Assembly (NCBI GenBank): GCA_963712465.1
Contig: CAVQHY010000006.1
Location: 310,001 to 374,000, forward strand
Reading direction: 5' to 3'
DNA length: 64,000 nt
DNA from: CAVQHY01 sp963712465
GTDB taxonomy: Bacteria > Actinomycetota > Thermoleophilia > Gaiellales > Gaiellaceae
In this document: piece after piece, positions 45,108 to 53,523 of the stretch
Layout of the letters: every line of letters starts with the position of its first letter
How positions within the stretch are numbered: position 1 is the stretch's first letter
Position numbers and translations under genes: made by a program
Notes under the pieces: generated by a model
Databases searched by the model: none
The model's input: the letters and a program-made list of their open reading frames with translations, nothing else
What the model was told of the DNA's origin: nothing

Positions 45108-46154
45108 ATGAACATTGCGGTCTGCGCGCCGCAGGTTCCATTCGAGCGAGGCGGCGCCGAGATCTTCGCCGAGACGCTCGTCGAGGAGCTGCGCGCGCGC
45201 GATCACGAGGCGGATCTCGTCACCATTCCGTTCAAGTGGTACCCGGAGGAGCGTGTCCTGTCGCAGGCGTTCCTCTGGCGGCTGGTCGACCTCGAGGAGG
45301 CGAACGGGCGGCCCGTTGATCTCGTCGTTGCGACGAAGTTCCCGTCGTACCTCGTCCGCCATCCGCGCAAGGTCGTGTGGCTCCTGCATCAGTTTCGGCA
45401 GGCGTACGACTTCGACGGCACCGCGCTCGGCCAGTTCGGCGAGGGGGCCCGCGACCGGGCGATCGTCCGCTCCGTCCAGCGCATCGACCGCGTCGCGCTC
45501 GGCGAGGCTCGGAGGCTGTTCGCCACCTCGCGGAACGTCGCCGACCGGCTTGCCCGGTCAGCAGGTCTCGAGGCCGAGGTGCTGCCGCACCCGCCGCAGG
45601 AGCTCCCGTACCGCTGCGACGAGTACGGCGACTTCGTCCTCTCGGTCGGACGGCTCGATCGGGCGAAGCGCGTCGACCTGCTCGTCGAGGCCGCGAAGCT
45701 CGACGACTCGCTTCGCGTCGTGGTGGCGGGCGACGGACCCGAGCGGGGACGCCTCGAAGAGCTGGCGCGTGAGCTGAACGGTCGGGCGGGTGCGGGTGGG
45801 CCGGGTCGCGTGAGGTTTGCGGGCCGCGTCGGCGAGGAGGAGCTCGCCGATCTGTACGGCCGCTGCCTGGCCGTCTACTACGCGCCGGTCGACGAGGACT
45901 TCGGGATGGTGCCGTACGAGGCGTTCCTCTCGGGTAAGCCGGTGGTGACGACGACCGACGCAGGCGGCCCGCTCGAGGTCGTCCACGATCGGCGGACCGG
46001 GCTCGTCACCGCGCCCGAGCCGACCGCGCTTGCCAAGGCCTGCGGCTGGCTGGCGGGCCATCGCGACGAGGCCAGGGCATACGGCTCGGCGGGGAAGACG
46101 ATCGCCGAGCGGGTGACGTGGGGCTCCGCGATCGACAGGCTGCTGGCTCCGTGA
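45108..46154 (+). CDS. Glycosyltransferase family 4
   Basis: A 348-residue GT-B enzyme with IAVCAPQVPFERGGAEIFAETL, a VVWLLHQFRQAYD segment near residue 90, DFVLSVGRLDRAKRVDLLVEA near 175 and FGMVPYEAFLSGKPVVTTTDAGGP near 265. This matches WfgS/WcaI-like GT4 enzymes acting on lipid-linked glycans. ATG 45108 was chosen because all codons upstream belong to the G-rich element. Its own TGA is the first codon of the next copy of that element. It begins the plus-strand operon 45108-55369. Confidence 0.88.
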   Translation: MNIAVCAPQVPFERGGAEIFAETLVEELRARDHEADLVTIPFKWYPEERVLSQAFLWRLVDLEEANGRPVDLVVATKFPSYLVRHPRKVVWLLHQFRQAYDFDGTALGQFGEGARDRAIVRSVQRIDRVALGEARRLFATSRNVADRLARSAGLEAEVLPHPPQELPYRCDEYGDFVLSVGRLDRAKRVDLLVEAAKLDDSLRVVVAGDGPERGRLEELARELNGRAGAGGPGRVRFAGRVGEEELADLYGRCLAVYYAPVDEDFGMVPYEAFLSGKPVVTTTDAGGPLEVVHDRRTGLVTAPEPTALAKACGWLAGHRDEARAYGSAGKTIAERVTWGSAIDRLLAP

Positions 46155-46227
46155 GGGGGGGTCGCGCCCGGTGGTGGCCCCGGTGGGGTCGCGCCCGACA
46201 GGGCGGGGGTGGGGTGGTGGGGACCCG
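46152..46227 (+). repeat. G-rich stop-to-start element, copy B
   Basis: Starting at the TGA of the GT4 gene, a degenerate first unit (GGGGTCGCGCCCGGTGGTGG) is followed by a second, near-perfect match to copy A: GGGGTCGCGCCCGACA, then the G-run block GGGCGGGGGTGGGGTGGTGG. It ends six bases before the GTG at 46228. Confidence 0.82.
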
Positions 46228-47466
46228 GTGAGGGTTGCGTACTACTCGCCGCTGCCGCCGGATCGGAGCGGGATCGCCGACTACTCGGCGCTGCTCCTGC
46301 CGGAGCTCCGCCAGCGCCTCGACGTCGTTCCCGTCCGTCGCGGCGCCCCGGCCCCGCGTGACGTCGACGTTCGTCTCTACCACGTCGGCAACGACGCCGA
46401 GCACCACGCGTGGATCGTCGAGGAGCTCCGCGACCGGCCCGGGGTCGTCGTCCTGCACGACTTCGTCCTCCACCATCTCGTCGCCGGGATGACGATCGCG
46501 CACGGGAACGGCCGTGCTTACCTCGACGCGATGGAGCGCGAGTATGGCACGGCGGGGCGGCTGCTCGGGCACGGTGTCCTGGACCAGCGGATCCAGATGC
46601 TCTGGGAGCGCGCGCCCGAGCGGTTCCCGCTCAACGGTGAGGTACTCGGCCTCGCCACCGGGCTCGTCGTCCACTCCGGCTACGTGGAGCGGCGAGCGCG
46701 CGAGGCAGGGTTCGCCGGGCCGATCTGGCGCGTGCCGCATCCGGCCTGGCCGGTGCCGGCCCAGCTCCCCGACCCTGGGCTCCCGCGCCGCGGCGACCCG
46801 ACGATCGTGTCGCTCGGGAACCTCAACCCGACGAAACGGATCCCCCAGCTACTGCATGCGTTTGCGCGACTACGCGAGCAGTACCCGGACTCGCTGCTCG
46901 TCCTCGCCGGGGCGCCCGCGCCACGCTTCTTCCTGGATTCTCGGCTCGACCGCCTCGGTCTCCTCGACGGATCCGTGCTGCGGCTGGATCACGTCGACGA
47001 GCCCAAGTTGTGGTCGCTGATCTCCGCCGCGGACGTCTGTGTCAGCCTTCGCTGGCCGACGATGGGCGAGACCTCCGGGATCGCGCTGCGGACGCTGTCC
47101 GTGGGACGGCCGCTCGTCGTCTCGGACGTCGGCTGGTTTGCGGAGCTTCCGGGGTCGGTCGCGGCGAAGGTGCCCGTCGACGAGTGGGAGGTGGACACGC
47201 TCGCCGCGGTCCTCGAGCGCCTGGCGGGAGATCGCCCGCTGCGCGACGCGATGGGGTCGGCGGCCCGTGCTCACGCCGAGCGCGAGCATGCGCTCCCGCG
47301 CGTCGCGGACGCGTACGCGGCGGCGCTCGACGCCGCCGCCGGCGCGGAGGGGGTTCGCGACGCGGTCCTGCACGAGGTCGCCGAGGCCGCGGCCGGCGCC
47401 GGCCTCGACCCGCGCGGCGCGGAGGTCGGCGAGCTCGCTGCGCAGCTGCGCGAGGTCGGCGTCTGA
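46228..47466 (+). CDS. Glycosyltransferase family 4 with extra C-terminal helical tail
   Basis: A 412-residue GT-B protein with VAYYSPLPPDRSGIADYSALLLPEL, VVVLHDFVLHHLVAGMTIAHG near residue 75, IVSLGNLNPTKRIPQLLHAFARL near 195 and SLRWPTMGETSGIALRTLSVGRPLVV near 275, the donor site of a recognised GT4 subgroup. About 50 Ala/Glu-rich residues follow the catalytic domain. The GTG start directly follows the G-rich element. An upstream frame reading through the element was rejected. Probable lipid-linked glycan transferase; specificity unknown. Confidence 0.87.
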   Translation: MRVAYYSPLPPDRSGIADYSALLLPELRQRLDVVPVRRGAPAPRDVDVRLYHVGNDAEHHAWIVEELRDRPGVVVLHDFVLHHLVAGMTIAHGNGRAYLDAMEREYGTAGRLLGHGVLDQRIQMLWERAPERFPLNGEVLGLATGLVVHSGYVERRAREAGFAGPIWRVPHPAWPVPAQLPDPGLPRRGDPTIVSLGNLNPTKRIPQLLHAFARLREQYPDSLLVLAGAPAPRFFLDSRLDRLGLLDGSVLRLDHVDEPKLWSLISAADVCVSLRWPTMGETSGIALRTLSVGRPLVVSDVGWFAELPGSVAAKVPVDEWEVDTLAAVLERLAGDRPLRDAMGSAARAHAEREHALPRVADAYAAALDAAAGAEGVRDAVLHEVAEAAAGAGLDPRGAEVGELAAQLREVGV

Positions 47467-47546
47467 CCGCGTGAGGGTAGCGTCCGGTGGTGGCCCCGTT
47501 CGGGGGCGGGTGACGGGGATAGAGGCGCGGCGGAGCCGTGCCGTCT
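47467..47546 (+). repeat. G-rich element, copy D, entering a coding region
   Basis: This copy shares CCGGTGGTGGCCCC, the GTTC-loop hairpin and GCGGAGCCGTGCCGTCT with copy C but lacks the final G-run block. The membrane protein's reading frame begins inside it (GTG 47510), so the element probably donated the first codons of that gene. Confidence 0.75.
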
Positions 47547-49648
47547 TTGGGCCACTCGACCGGCTGAGCGATGCGGTCGCCGCGGTACCGGTCTGGGTCT
47601 GGCTCGCCCTCCTCGTTGCCGTCTCCGCAGCGATCCGGTTCGTCCTCTCCCGCAGCTCGCCGGCGCCGTGGATCTTCGTCGACGAGCTGATCTACTCGGA
47701 GCTTTCCAAGAGCTTCGCGGCCGGCGAGGGCCTCGCGATCCGGGATGTCGTCACCGGCTCGTACGGTTTCGTCTACCCGGTGCTGATCTCCCCGGCCTGG
47801 GCGCTCTTCGACAATCTCCCGCACGCGTACGCGGCGGCGAAGGCGCTGAACGCGGTGCTCATGTCGCTCGCGGCGGTTCCGGCATATCTGATCGCCCGGC
47901 GCTTCGCCGGGAAGGCGTCGTCGTTCGTCGTCGCCGTGCTGACGGTCGCGGTGCCGTCGCTCGTCTACACGGGAACGATCATGACCGAGAACGCCTTCTA
48001 TCCGGCGTTTCTGCTCGCCGTGTACATGATCGTCCTCGGGCTCGAGCGGGGGACGACGTCGCGGCAGCTCTGGGCGCTCGCGCTGATCGCAGTCGCGTTC
48101 TTGATCCGCGTGCAGGCGGTGGCGCTCGTCGCCGCCATGGTCTCGGCGATCGTGATCGCCGCCCTGCTCGAACGAGGCGGATGGCGCGCCGTGTCCCGGC
48201 GGCTGGCGGCGTACCGGGTCACGTGGATCGCGCTCGGCGGCGGGGCAGCGTTGCTCGTCGCCGTCCAGCTCGCGCGCGGCCGTCCGATCACGGAGGTGAT
48301 CGGCGCCTACCGCGCCGCCGAGTCGAGCGACTACTCCGTGGGCGAGGTCGCGAAGTGGTTTCTGTGGCACGTCGCGGAGCTCGATCTCTACGTCGCGGTC
48401 GTGCCGTTCGCCGCGCTGCTGCTTCTCGCTCTCCTGGCCTGCCGACGATCGGCAGACGCGAGCGAGCGGCTTCTCGCCGCCGTTGCCGTGCCGACGATCT
48501 TCTGGCTCGCGCTGCTCGTCGGCGCCTTTGCCTCCCAGCCGTCCGTCCAGCGGATCCAGGAGCGGAACCTCTTCCATGTCGCGCCCCTGCTGTTCGTCGC
48601 CCTGATGGTCTGGATCGAGCGGGGCGCGCCACGCCCTCGCTGGCCGGCGCTGTTTGCCGCGGTGGTCGCCGCGGGCCTGCCGGCGACGATTCCGTACTTC
48701 CGCCTGATCAACGTGAGCGCGGTGTCGGACACGCTCATGCTCCTTCCCCTGTGGAATCTTCAGGACAGCGTCATCTCGGGCGATCAGGTTCGGCTCGTGG
48801 TCTCGCTTTGCGCGGTGGCCGCGGGCGCGCTGTTTCTGTTCCTGCCGCGGAGGTTCATGCTCGTGGCGCCTGCGCTCGTGCTCGTCTACTTCGCAGTCGT
48901 CGCCGGGCCGATCTCGGGGCGGATCGAGGACGCATCCGTCGGGGCGCTCTACTCGGGAATCCGAACGCAGCGGGAGTGGATCGACGACGCGCTTCCGGAC
49001 GGCGCGACGGCCGTGGCGATCTGGACGGGCCAGTCGAGCCGCTACACGATCTGGGAAAACGAGTTCTTCAACCGCGCGGTCGGTCCCGTCTACCGCACGG
49101 GTGAGCCGCTCCCGGGCAACCTGCCCGAGACGTCCGTGACGATCGACGACGAAACCGGGGCGTTGCTCGTCGACGGGCGATCGCTCGAGGCCGAGTTCGC
49201 GCTCTCGGACGGCTCCTTCCCACTCGAAGGCGAGGTCGTCGCGCAGGATCCCGGCACCGGGATGACCGTCTACCGCACGGACGGACCGTTGCGGCTTGCC
49301 GCGCGGGTCGAGGGGATCTACCCGAACGACAACTGGTCTGGCCCCGAGGTGACGTACACCCTGCTCCGTTGCGACGGCGGCACGCTGACCGTGATGCTGA
49401 CGAGCGACCCGAATCTCTTCGCGGTACCACAGACCGTCACGGCCTCGATCGGCGGGCGCGACGTGTCCTCGGTGATGGTCCGGCCAACCGACTCGGACGT
49501 GCTGCTACGGGTTCCGCTCTCGTCCGAGGACGGACGCTGCGTCGTGCGCTTCGCTGTGTCGCCCACCGCCGTTCCGGCCGAGGTCACCGGCAGCGACGAC
49601 ACGCGAGAGCTCGGCGTTCACTTCACCTCGTTTCGCTACCAGCCGTGA
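47510..49648 (+). CDS. Integral membrane GT-C-like protein with C-terminal beta domain, paralogue 1
   Basis: A protein of about 712 residues. About ten hydrophobic helices form the first two thirds, with WIFVDELIYSELSKSF near residues 54-69 as the acidic GT-C loop and AKALNAVLMSLAAVPAYLIAR following. The last 220 residues are polar, beta-rich and end in RELGVHFTSFRYQP. The same plan, including a LGVxxxFRYxP end, is found at 55374-57620, so the two are paralogues. It probably transfers a sugar outside the membrane, with the tail binding glycan. The start is uncertain: GTG 47471 and GTG 47510 both lie in repeat DNA. Confidence 0.75.
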   Translation: MTGIEARRSRAVFGPLDRLSDAVAAVPVWVWLALLVAVSAAIRFVLSRSSPAPWIFVDELIYSELSKSFAAGEGLAIRDVVTGSYGFVYPVLISPAWALFDNLPHAYAAAKALNAVLMSLAAVPAYLIARRFAGKASSFVVAVLTVAVPSLVYTGTIMTENAFYPAFLLAVYMIVLGLERGTTSRQLWALALIAVAFLIRVQAVALVAAMVSAIVIAALLERGGWRAVSRRLAAYRVTWIALGGGAALLVAVQLARGRPITEVIGAYRAAESSDYSVGEVAKWFLWHVAELDLYVAVVPFAALLLLALLACRRSADASERLLAAVAVPTIFWLALLVGAFASQPSVQRIQERNLFHVAPLLFVALMVWIERGAPRPRWPALFAAVVAAGLPATIPYFRLINVSAVSDTLMLLPLWNLQDSVISGDQVRLVVSLCAVAAGALFLFLPRRFMLVAPALVLVYFAVVAGPISGRIEDASVGALYSGIRTQREWIDDALPDGATAVAIWTGQSSRYTIWENEFFNRAVGPVYRTGEPLPGNLPETSVTIDDETGALLVDGRSLEAEFALSDGSFPLEGEVVAQDPGTGMTVYRTDGPLRLAARVEGIYPNDNWSGPEVTYTLLRCDGGTLTVMLTSDPNLFAVPQTVTASIGGRDVSSVMVRPTDSDVLLRVPLSSEDGRCVVRFAVSPTAVPAEVTGSDDTRELGVHFTSFRYQP

Positions 49649-49691
49649 GGGGTCGCGCTCGACTGGGCGGGGGTGGAGAGGTGGGGCACCC
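49646..49691 (+). repeat. G-rich stop-to-start element, copy E
   Basis: It begins at the TGA of the membrane gene (TGAGGGGTCGCGCTCGACTG), continues as GGGCGGGGGTGGAGAGGTGG and ends at the ATG of the GT4. The third G run is interrupted, so this copy fits the quadruplex pattern less well. Confidence 0.78.
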
Positions 49692-50729
49692 ATGAGGATC
49701 GTCGTCGACGTGAGCCCGCTCGCACTGCCGCGGACGGGCATCGGCAACTACGTGCGCGGGATGCTCGCCGGGGTCGCCTCGGTCGCGAAGGGGCACGAGG
49801 TGGTCGCCTTTTCGGCGACTGGCCTCCCCGGGAAGCGGCGGATCGAGGAGGCGCTCGCCGGGATCGACGTCGAGCGGCGACTGCTCGTGCTTCCGTACGC
49901 GCGCGGCCTGCGTCCGCTCTGGGCGCGCACAGGCCGGCCGGTCGTCGAGCGGGCAGTCGGGCGCTTCGACGTGCTCCACCTCTCCGACTGGTCGGCGGTG
50001 CCGCAGCGTAGCGGCCTTCGCGCGCGGACGATTCACGACCTGGTGCCGCTTCGCTTTCCGGACTGGGTCGACGCGACGACGAGGACACTCCACGAGCGCG
50101 CCTACCGCGACACGGGGCGCTGCGATCTCGTGATCGCGAACTCCGCCTACACGGCTCGCGACGTCGTCGGAGCGCTCGGCGTCCCCGAGGAGCGCGTGCG
50201 GGTCGCGTATCCCGGCGTCGATCCCCGCTTCACGCCCGACGGGCCGAAGGCGGAGCGGGATCGCCCATACGTCCTGGCCGTCGGCTCGCTCCACGATCCC
50301 CGCAAGAACGTCGCCGTGCTCGCGGAGCCGGTCGCGCGGCTGGGCCTCGACCTCGTCGTCGCCGGTCCGGGCGGGCTTGGCCATGTCTCCGACGAGGAGC
50401 TGGCCCGCCTCTACCGCGGGGCCGCGGCGTTCGCCTATCCCTCGCGCTTCGAGGGCTTCGGGATCCCGATCGTGGAGGCGATGGCTTGCGGGACGCCGGT
50501 GGTCGCGTCGTCGCATCCGTCGCTCGACGAGGCGTCCAGCACGGTCGCGCTGAGAGCCGACCCGGGCGAGCCCGAGCAGTGGACAGCCGCCCTCGAGCGA
50601 GCCCTCGCGTCTGGACTTCGGCATGAGGCAGGCCCGGCCCATGCGGCACGGTTCACCTGGGAGGCCTGCGGTCGCGCCGTGCTCGACGGCTACGGGGCTG
50701 CCGCGCTGAGGCGCGCACCAAGGGCGTAG
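49692..50729 (+). CDS. Glycosyltransferase family 4
   Basis: A 345-residue GT-B protein of the alpha-1,3-rhamnosyl/mannosyltransferase type. It has IVVDVSPLALPRTGIGNYVRGML, TIHDLVPLRFPDWV near residue 115, VLAVGSLHDPRKNVAVLAE near 195 and YPSRFEGFGIPIVEAMACGTPVVA near 245. The DVSPL...TGIGNY opening is shared with the GT4 at 52332, so they may be paralogues adding successive sugars. It is followed by a 119-base gap and then the polymerase; the gap shows no obvious gene or clear promoter. Confidence 0.88.
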   Translation: MRIVVDVSPLALPRTGIGNYVRGMLAGVASVAKGHEVVAFSATGLPGKRRIEEALAGIDVERRLLVLPYARGLRPLWARTGRPVVERAVGRFDVLHLSDWSAVPQRSGLRARTIHDLVPLRFPDWVDATTRTLHERAYRDTGRCDLVIANSAYTARDVVGALGVPEERVRVAYPGVDPRFTPDGPKAERDRPYVLAVGSLHDPRKNVAVLAEPVARLGLDLVVAGPGGLGHVSDEELARLYRGAAAFAYPSRFEGFGIPIVEAMACGTPVVASSHPSLDEASSTVALRADPGEPEQWTAALERALASGLRHEAGPAHAARFTWEACGRAVLDGYGAAALRRAPRA

Positions 50730-50848
50730 AGCTCGAGTTCGGGACCGAGCAGTCGTCTGCCGGGCCTGTGCTCGAGTTCCCCGTCCCGGAGCCCGAGCCC
50801 GCAGCTCCTGACGGATCCCTCATGGCTCTCTGACACACTCTGCGGGTC

Positions 50849-52339
50849 GTGGACTGGGTCGTCCTGGCCGTCGCGCTCGCCGCGATCTCCGCGGCCTCCG
50901 TGCTCGTGTGGCGGCGGCCGATTGTCGCGCTCTACGCGTTCGTGGTGGGCCTGGCTCTGCACAACGCCGTGTTCATGCTCCTCTTCTCCGCCGGCGCGGA
51001 GGGCTGGCAGCTCACGGTCGCGCAGGCCTGGAAGGAGATCCTGCTCGCGGTCGCGCTCGCGCGGGTCGCACGCGACGTCGTGCGGGCGCGAGAGCTGCCG
51101 TTTGCCCCGGGCTGGATCGACGCGCTTGCGCTCGCCTTCGCCGGGGTCGTCGTCCTGTACGCGCTCGTCCCCCAGGACGCCCTCGACGGGACGGCCGGTC
51201 CGAAGGCCGAGCTCTACGCTCTCCGTCACCACCTGCTCCCTGTCGCCGCCTACTTCCTCGGCCGTGCCGTCGTGCCCGGCCGCGAGGAGCTGCGACGGAT
51301 CGTCTATCTGATCCTCGGCGTTGCCGCGGCCGTCGCGGCGGTCGGGATCGTGGAGGTCTATGCGGTCTCGCTGTCGGCCTGGCGGACGCTTGGCGCCGCC
51401 GACTACTTCCGCGATCAGCTCGACTTCGGCTCGTACACCGGTCCGGCCGGGCTGCCCGAGAACTGGGTGCTGAACTCGTCCGAAGGCGTCTTCAGGCGCC
51501 TCGTCTCGACGTTCCTCTCGCCGCTCGGCTCCGCGTACCTCTTCGTCACCGCGCTGCTGCTCGCGACGGCATTTCCGCCGCGGAGGCGGCGCTGGCTCTT
51601 CGCGGCGGCGCTGGTGGTCGTCTTCGCCGGCTTGCTGCTCAGCTTCACGCGCTCGGGGATCCTCGCCCTGGCCGGCGGGCTCGTCGTGCTCGCGCTCGCC
51701 CGGCGGCGGCCGCTTCCGCTCGCGGCCGCCGTCGGTGTGCTGGCGATTGGCCTCGGCTTCGCCGCGCTCTTTCCGAGGATCGCGCCCGAGACCGCGTTCT
51801 TCCCGGAGGACCTCCCGATTCAGGAGGCGATCGCGGCGGAGAAGGGAGGTCTCGAGCCCGGGAACCCGCTCGAGGTCGGCCTGCGCGATCCGTCGTCGGA
51901 GTCGCATCTGTCCGAGCTTCGCCGAGGAGCTGAGAGCCTCGGCGACCACCCTCAGGGCTACGGGCTCGGGAACTCCGGACAGGCCGCCCAGCGCTTCGGT
52001 GTCGACAGCCGGGCGGGCGAGAGCGTCTACCTGGAGCTCGGCGCCGACACGGGCGTCGCCGGGCTCGCGCTCTGGATCTCGTTCTCGACTGGTCTTCTCG
52101 TCGTCCTCCTGTTGCGCGCGTGGCGCCTGCCCGCTGCGGACGATCGCCGTTTCGTCGCGGCGACGTGCGCCGCCTGCGCAGCTCTGTTCGCGATCGCGCT
52201 GATCTCGGACGTCTGGGGCAACCCCTGGAACACGTACGTTCTCTGGTGGCTCGCCGGCAGCGCGCTCTCGCTTCGGCCGGATCCCGCGGAATCCCCCGCG
52301 GCGGTCGGGACACCCGCGCGCGAGCTCGTCCATGCTTGA
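50849..52339 (+). CDS. O-antigen polymerase/ligase family protein (Wzy/WaaL-like), second copy
   Basis: A 496-residue membrane protein with about 11 hydrophobic helices. FTRSGILALAGG near residue 270 and the later loop DHPQGYGLGNSGQAAQRFG, followed by SRAGESVYLELGADTGVAGLALW, are characteristic of the O-antigen ligase/Wzy_C family. It is not closely alike in loop sequence to the polymerase at 17.4 kb, which suggests a different repeat unit. The start is GTG 50849. The next gene's ATG overlaps its 3' end by eight bases, coupling it to a GT4. It polymerises or ligates glycan on the outer face of the membrane. Confidence 0.83.
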   Translation: MDWVVLAVALAAISAASVLVWRRPIVALYAFVVGLALHNAVFMLLFSAGAEGWQLTVAQAWKEILLAVALARVARDVVRARELPFAPGWIDALALAFAGVVVLYALVPQDALDGTAGPKAELYALRHHLLPVAAYFLGRAVVPGREELRRIVYLILGVAAAVAAVGIVEVYAVSLSAWRTLGAADYFRDQLDFGSYTGPAGLPENWVLNSSEGVFRRLVSTFLSPLGSAYLFVTALLLATAFPPRRRRWLFAAALVVVFAGLLLSFTRSGILALAGGLVVLALARRRPLPLAAAVGVLAIGLGFAALFPRIAPETAFFPEDLPIQEAIAAEKGGLEPGNPLEVGLRDPSSESHLSELRRGAESLGDHPQGYGLGNSGQAAQRFGVDSRAGESVYLELGADTGVAGLALWISFSTGLLVVLLLRAWRLPAADDRRFVAATCAACAALFAIALISDVWGNPWNTYVLWWLAGSALSLRPDPAESPAAVGTPARELVHA

Positions 52340-53342
52340 GGTCGCGGTCGACGTCTCTCCGCTCGTCCAGACGCGCGCGGGCACGGCCAGGCACATCGAA
52401 AGCCTCACGGCGGCGCTGGACGCCGAGGGTGGGATCGAGCTCCGTCGCTACGCGTGGGGTGGGTCGGGTCGAGCAACGGCTGCCGTGCGGGACGTGGGCT
52501 GGTACCTGGCGGCGCTGCCGGCCCGGGCGCGACGCGACGGGGTCGGTGTCCTCCACTGCCCAACGTTCCGCGCGCCGGTTCGCTCGTCCGTACCGCTCGT
52601 CGTCACGTTCCACGACGTCGCGGTTCTTCGTCACCCGGGTACGTTCAACCGCTGGACGCAGGCCTACTCGGCCGCGGCGCTCCCCCGGGTCGCGAGCGCC
52701 GCCGACGTCCTCGTGGCCGTGTCGGAGTTCACCAGGGGGGAGCTCGTCGAGCTGCTCGACGTGTCGCCCGAGAAGGTGACGGTGATCCCGAACGGCGTCT
52801 CGCCGACCTTCGTGCCGGACGGCCCGGCCGCCGACGGCGACTACGTCCTCGCGGTGTCCACGCTCGAGCCGCGCAAGAACCTCCACCGCCTCTTGGAGGC
52901 GTTCCGGCTCGCCGACCTGGACGGCTGCGAGCTCCGCATCGCGGGCGCGCGCGGCTGGGGAGGGGTCAGCGTCAAGGGCGAGCGTGTCCTCTGGCTGGGT
53001 GAAGTCGGCGATCAGGAGCTCGCGCGCCTGTACCGCGGCGCCCGCTGCGTCGCCTACCCATCCCTGTACGAGGGCTTCGGACTGCCGCTGCTCGAGGCGA
53101 TGGCCTGCGGCGCGGCCGTCGTCACGTCCACGGCGCCCGCGCTGCTCGAAGTCGCCGGGGACGCCGCGCTCGCCGTCGACGGTCTCGATCCGCAGGCGAT
53201 CGCGGCGGGGCTGGAGGAGGCGTCGTCCCGCCGAGAGGAGCTCGGTCGCCTCGGGGTCGAGCGCGCCGCTGCTTTCACCTGGCAAAGCGCGGCCCGCCGG
53301 ACGCTCGAGGCGTATCGCGCGGCCGTGGCCGCCGCCTCGTGA
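52332..53342 (+). CDS. Glycosyltransferase family 4
   Basis: A 336-residue GT-B protein, paralogous to the GT4 at 49.7 kb. It has VAVDVSPLVQTRAGTARHIESL, VTFHDVAVLRHPGTFNRW near residue 92, YVLAVSTLEPRKNLHRLLEAF near 172 and YPSLYEGFGLPLLEAMACGAAVVT near 238. It belongs to the mannosyl/rhamnosyl GT4 group. Its ATG lies within the last codons of the polymerase. After its stop comes a 181-base gap with a structured inverted-repeat element, which may separate transcription units. Confidence 0.88.
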   Translation: MLEVAVDVSPLVQTRAGTARHIESLTAALDAEGGIELRRYAWGGSGRATAAVRDVGWYLAALPARARRDGVGVLHCPTFRAPVRSSVPLVVTFHDVAVLRHPGTFNRWTQAYSAAALPRVASAADVLVAVSEFTRGELVELLDVSPEKVTVIPNGVSPTFVPDGPAADGDYVLAVSTLEPRKNLHRLLEAFRLADLDGCELRIAGARGWGGVSVKGERVLWLGEVGDQELARLYRGARCVAYPSLYEGFGLPLLEAMACGAAVVTSTAPALLEVAGDAALAVDGLDPQAIAAGLEEASSRREELGRLGVERAAAFTWQSAARRTLEAYRAAVAAAS

Positions 53343-53384
53343 CCCTCGTGAGCCCCGTGAGCTTCGTCAGCTACCTCAGCCCGC

Positions 53385-53503
53385 CACGAATCCCCCCTTG
53401 TGTTGCATCACCCCCATCCGCACCGGCGCTCCCGAGCGCATGATCAGACGCGATCGTCGTGCGTCACGATTCCCGTGATGCAACACAAGCGAGTTCTTGT
53501 GGC
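53385..53503. mobile_element. MITE-like inverted-repeat element (no coding capacity)
   Basis: A perfect 15-bp inverted repeat (CTTGTGTTGCATCAC at 53397-53411 and its complement at 53475-53489) encloses 63 bases. Weaker matching outside it (GCCACGAA and TTCTTGTGGC) extends the ends. Inside are two small stems: GCGCT-CCCG-AGCGC (53426-53439) and GACGC...GCGTC (53447-53465), so the single strand could fold into a three-way junction. Base composition is less GC-rich than the flanks. A short non-autonomous element or a structured RNA are both possible. Confidence 0.5.
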
Positions 53504-53523
53504 GTTAGCGGGGACGGCGGCCG

